This document shows, in pieces, positions 30,110 to 32,205 of a stretch of 32,205 nt of DNA. Within the stretch, counting starts at the first letter, position 1; every line of letters starts with the position of its first letter. Position numbers and translations under genes: made by a program. Origin of the DNA: Candidatus Merdiplasma excrementigallinarum (lineage in GTDB: Bacteria > Bacillota > Clostridia > Lachnospirales > Lachnospiraceae). The DNA is taken from the NCBI GenBank assembly GCA_018713435.1, contig DVOS01000046.1, forward strand, positions 1 through 32,205. The letters run 5' to 3'. Under the pieces are notes generated by a model. That model searched no databases and was not told the origin of the DNA. It was given only the letters and a program-made list of their open reading frames with translations.

Positions 30110-30934
30110 ATGATACAGGATATTTACCCTCACCGGTTTTCCCTGGACTATCAGGTATGCGCCCCCCGGGAAGGGGATCCGGTGATTATTTTTCAGGATA
30201 ACCAGGTTTTTCTTACGCAGGATCATACATATCCCCTTTATGGGAAAGAGATCACAGAAGGCGAAGGGGAAGGATCGTACCAGTTTCTGTTTTCCATAGA
30301 TGGGCAGAAATATTTCCTGGCGCTGGAGCCTTCTGCCGCCGGCCGCGCCGGCCTGGAAGCGTATCCCGTCCGGCATCTTCGGGATCTGCGTCCCATGCAT
30401 CTGGCCTTTGCGGGCTATACGGCCTGGCATCTGTACGCCTGGTACCAGAATAACCGGTTCTGCGGAAGATGCGGGTCCCGGATGGAACCCGGAACGGATG
30501 AGAGAAAGCTGGTATGCGCTTCCTGCCATTATCAGGTGTATCCCCGGATCAACCCCTGCATTATCGTGGCGGTTCATGACGGGAACCGGCTGCTGATGAC
30601 AAAGTACGCCAACCGGGTGGTCACCTGGTACGTGCTGGTGGCCGGGTTTATCGAGGTGGGAGAGACCGCCGAGGATACGGTGCGCCGGGAAGTGATGGAG
30701 GAGACCGGCGTGAAGGTAAAGAATATCCGGTACTTCCACTCCCAGCCCTGGGGTGTGCCGGGCAATCTGACCCTGGGCTTTACCGCTGAGCTGGACGGCT
30801 CCGATCAGATCACAGTGGACACGGGAGAACTGGCGGAGGCCCGCTGGTTTGAGCGGGAGGAGGTGCCGGTGCCGGACGACAGCGTGTCCATCACAGCGGC
30901 CCTGATAAGGGCATTCGTGAACCGGGAATTTTAA
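30110..30934 (+). CDS. nudC: NADH pyrophosphatase / RNA deNADding Nudix hydrolase NudC
   Basis: A 274-residue protein with the NudC architecture: an N-terminal domain, a zinc ribbon (C118, C121, C136, C139 in CGRCGSR and CASCHYQVYPR) and a Nudix domain whose box GFIEVGETAEDTVRREVMEETGV begins at G179. NudC cleaves NADH to NMNH and AMP and removes NAD caps from RNA. The NADH-specificity motif after the box is usually SQPWPFP; here it reads SQPWGVP (211-217), a change at two positions. AAGAGG precedes the ATG. The gene stands alone with its own promoter. Confidence 0.92.
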   Translation: MIQDIYPHRFSLDYQVCAPREGDPVIIFQDNQVFLTQDHTYPLYGKEITEGEGEGSYQFLFSIDGQKYFLALEPSAAGRAGLEAYPVRHLRDLRPMHLAFAGYTAWHLYAWYQNNRFCGRCGSRMEPGTDERKLVCASCHYQVYPRINPCIIVAVHDGNRLLMTKYANRVVTWYVLVAGFIEVGETAEDTVRREVMEETGVKVKNIRYFHSQPWGVPGNLTLGFTAELDGSDQITVDTGELAEARWFEREEVPVPDDSVSITAALIRAFVNREF

Positions 30935-30984
30935 CAAGCCCCCGGGGTGCCTGAAACCGGAGCCTGACACGGGAAAATTTAGGG

Positions 30985-31013
30985 TTTAAAAATGCCCGGA
31001 AATGTGATACAAT
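30985..31013 (+). promoter_or_regulatory. Predicted tRNA-Ser promoter
   Basis: TTTAAA (30985-30990) and TACAAT (31008-31013) are 17 bp apart. The -35 is weak. The precursor leader would contain the hairpin CGGTTCCA-10 nt-TGGAACCG (31023-31030 and 31041-31048), a perfect 8-bp stem that ends 6 nt before the mature tRNA. Confidence 0.5.
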
Positions 31014-31054
31014 TATCTGCGTCGGTTCCAGCGGAAGGCATGGAACCGGTATCC

Positions 31055-31141
31055 GGAGATGTACTCAAGTGGTCGTAAGAGGTCGCACTCGAAATGCGAT
31101 AGGTCCGCAAGGGCGCGTGGGTTCGACTCCCACCATCTCCG
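31055..31141 (+). tRNA. tRNA-Ser, anticodon CGA
   Basis: An 87-nt class II tRNA. Acceptor GGAGATG pairs with CATCTCC, the D stem is CTC/GAG, the anticodon stem TCGCA/TGCGA holds the loop CTCGAAA with anticodon CGA at 31090-31092 (reads UCG), a long variable arm follows, and the T arm is GTGGG-TTCGACT-CCCAC. The discriminator is G. CCA is not encoded. It is the last feature of the GC-richer chromosome before AT-rich DNA begins. Confidence 0.96.
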
Positions 31142-31178
31142 CTGGCAAAAGCCCTGATTGTAATACAAATTATAGAAG

Positions 31179-31229
31179 ATGGCATTTAAACAGTCCTTTT
31201 CGGCCGTTTAAATGCCATTAATTATTATT
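31179..31229 (+). terminator. Terminator after tRNA-Ser
   Basis: ATGGCATTTAAAC (31179-31191) and its exact complement (31206-31218) form a 13-bp stem with a 14-nt loop, followed by TAATTATTATTT. The tail is T-rich but interrupted. Confidence 0.65.
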
Positions 31230-31256
31230 TACACGGTAAAAACAGGCTGATATAAT
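31228..31256 (+). promoter_or_regulatory. Promoter of the small toxin-like gene
   Basis: TTTACA (31228-31233) and a perfect TATAAT (31251-31256) are 17 bp apart. The resulting leader of about 80 nt contains the hairpin TGGAGGG-GCTAA-CCCTCCA (31306-31324) and lacks a good ribosome binding site, as is common for type I toxin mRNAs. Confidence 0.7.
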
Positions 31257-31343
31257 TCCCAATAAGGAAAGTCAGAGCGCATAAAGGCGGCCTACCCCCT
31301 ATGATTGGAGGGGCTAACCCTCCAGACGAAAGAAAGTAGGGCG

Positions 31344-31442
31344 ATGCCAATGTATGTTACATATCCGGACCTGGTTCAGATTGGAATATTCATGGTTGCC
31401 CTTGCAAGTCATTCAACAAAGTATTGTACATTTTTTGTCTGA
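31344..31442 (+). pseudogene. Type I toxin-like small membrane peptide with aberrant C-terminus
   Basis: A 32-codon frame: MPMYVTYPDLVQIGIFMVAL, then a short unrelated tail ending CTFFV. The first 20 residues match the small putative holin-like toxin family of Firmicutes (typical pattern: M-V-T-Y-x-D-L-I-Q-x-G-I then hydrophobic), which normally continues with more hydrophobic residues and a basic Lys/Arg-rich end. Here the helix is cut short and no basic tail remains. The leader (AGGGGCTAACCCTCC hairpin, AGGGCGATGCC before the start) also looks like that of such loci. The DNA turns AT-rich at about the point where the match ends. I read it as a toxin gene disrupted at a recombination boundary; an altered but working peptide cannot be excluded. 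Confidence 0.55.
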
Positions 31443-31489
31443 GTTTTTTATTTATTTGAAACCAGTATTGTATTTAACGGAGGAACAGA

Positions 31490-31876
31490 ATGGAATATAA
31501 AGTAAATGATACAAGACTTGTTGCTTCGACTTTTATTCCCTTTGTCAACCAAATATGGAAAGGCGACTATGATATGGAACGCACACAAGCCGCATTATCT
31601 AAAACGATGAATATCACAGCGTATGATAACAAAATGCTTGTAGGGTGTTTGCGTATTCTTACAGACGGATATTTTTTTGGAACAATTACAGAACTGCTTG
31701 TTCTTCCGGAGTATCAGAAACAAGGCGTAGGCAGTAAACTTCTTGAACTTGCAAAGGAGAATACCCCGACCATGTTGTATTTTGGCGCACAGCCGGGTAT
31801 AGAAGCATTTTATGAAAAAAACGGCTGTCAAAAAAGCCTGCAATCATACATGATAGATAAAGCAGAAGAAAGGTAG
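31490..31876 (+). CDS. GNAT family N-acetyltransferase (AT-rich, probably acquired)
   Basis: A 128-residue GNAT domain. TITELLVLPEYQKQGVGSKLLELAK carries the acetyl-CoA loop (Q-x-x-G-V-G), and GIEAFYEKNGCQKS is the usual C-terminal strand-helix. ACGGAGGA precedes the ATG. Codons are much richer in A/T than those of the acetyltransferase at 3244. It lies 8 nt before an alpha/beta hydrolase gene and should be co-transcribed. The substrate is unknown. Confidence 0.88.
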   Translation: MEYKVNDTRLVASTFIPFVNQIWKGDYDMERTQAALSKTMNITAYDNKMLVGCLRILTDGYFFGTITELLVLPEYQKQGVGSKLLELAKENTPTMLYFGAQPGIEAFYEKNGCQKSLQSYMIDKAEER

Positions 31877-31884
31877 GTGCGAAT

Positions 31885-32205
31885 ATGGCATATTTTAAAT
31901 ACCAAGATAAATCCGTTTTTTACGAAGAATACGGACAAGGCAAGCCCGTTATCTTTCTGCATGGCAATACCGCTTCTTCTAAAATGTCCGAACTGCTGAT
32001 GCCGCTGTATGCAGAAAATTTCAGATGTATTCTGATTGACTTTTTAGGTAACGGGCAGTCAGAACGAGTAGAAAAGTTTTCGCCGGATATGTGGTATGAT
32101 GAAGCCCTGCAGACGATCGCGCTTACCGAACATTTACAATATGGAAAAGTCAGCCTTATTGGTACAAGCGGCGGCGCATGGGCGGCGGTCAATGCGGCAC
32201 TGGAA
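31885..32205 (+). CDS. Alpha/beta hydrolase, N-terminal part (runs off the window)
   Basis: 107 codons are visible. YEEYGQGKPVIFLHGNTASS contains the oxyanion HGN motif; FRCILIDFLGNGQSE is the strand with the conserved D-x-x-G-x-G-x-S; KVSLIGTSGGAWAAVNAA holds the nucleophile elbow G-T-S-G-G with the catalytic Ser. The acid and His lie beyond the window. AAGGTAGGTG precedes the ATG. It forms an AT-rich pair with the acetyltransferase upstream. The enzyme could be an esterase, lipase or peptidase. Confidence 0.88.
   Translation, partial: MAYFKYQDKSVFYEEYGQGKPVIFLHGNTASSKMSELLMPLYAENFRCILIDFLGNGQSERVEKFSPDMWYDEALQTIALTEHLQYGKVSLIGTSGGAWAAVNAALE

Noticed and set aside
1..32205. CRISPR arrays, rRNA genes, prophage or insertion sequence genes
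   Set aside because: No regularly spaced repeats, no rRNA sequence and no transposase, integrase or phage structural motifs were seen on either strand.

Overview
The window looks like a chromosomal piece from a low-to-mid GC Gram-positive anaerobe of the class Clostridia, most likely Lachnospiraceae. The evidence is the large SRP RNA with an Alu domain beside tadA, strong AGGAGG ribosome binding sites, ferredoxin-tailed aldo/keto reductase, nickel-pincer cofactor genes and a RbsA-type sugar importer. The interior is moderately GC-rich. Both ends (about 1-1050 and 31220-32205) are visibly AT-rich and hold broken or foreign-looking genes.

Layout. (1) 1-1016: an intact MNT nucleotidyltransferase gene next to a wrecked HEPN gene. 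(2) 1054-5110: a 51-residue ORF, a DUF1848 protein, yaaA on the minus strand, then an acetyltransferase / 8-oxoguanine glycosylase / acyl-CoA thioesterase run behind its own promoter and a leader with a terminator. (3) 5111-8555: a minus-strand MerR regulator-larC-larE run, divergent from an aldo/keto reductase gene that has lost its first ~100 codons but keeps a 19-bp-spacer MerR-type promoter. (4) 8573-24114: the centrepiece, a sugar locus. On the minus strand are a ROK repressor, a DeoR-type repressor and deoC. On the plus strand are split transketolase, an atypical phosphofructokinase, a class II aldolase, an allose-kinase-like ROK kinase, a substrate-binding protein, two different RbsC-type permeases flanking a double ATPase, an exported trigger-factor-like protein, a VOC protein and an FGGY (xylulokinase-like) kinase. 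(5) 24141-25024: SRP RNA and tadA. (6) 25055-29933: glutamine-amidotransferase-like protein, AraC regulator, URO-D family protein and a GH13 alpha-glucosidase. (7) 30046-31229: NudC-type Nudix hydrolase and tRNA-Ser(CGA). (8) 31228-32205: a small type I toxin-like gene with an aberrant C-terminus, then an AT-rich acetyltransferase and alpha/beta hydrolase cut by the window end.

How the sugar locus may work: the importer brings in a sugar, the ROK and/or FGGY kinases phosphorylate it, and transketolase, phosphofructokinase and aldolase together could run a transaldolase-free pentose phosphate route through sedoheptulose-1,7-bisphosphate; no transaldolase is present. DeoC handles a deoxypentose phosphate or similar aldol. 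The substrate cannot be read from the sequence. The most unusual points are that the binding protein has no lipobox, that a secreted trigger-factor-like protein sits in the same operon, and that the second ATPase site of the importer is degenerate on both of its faces.
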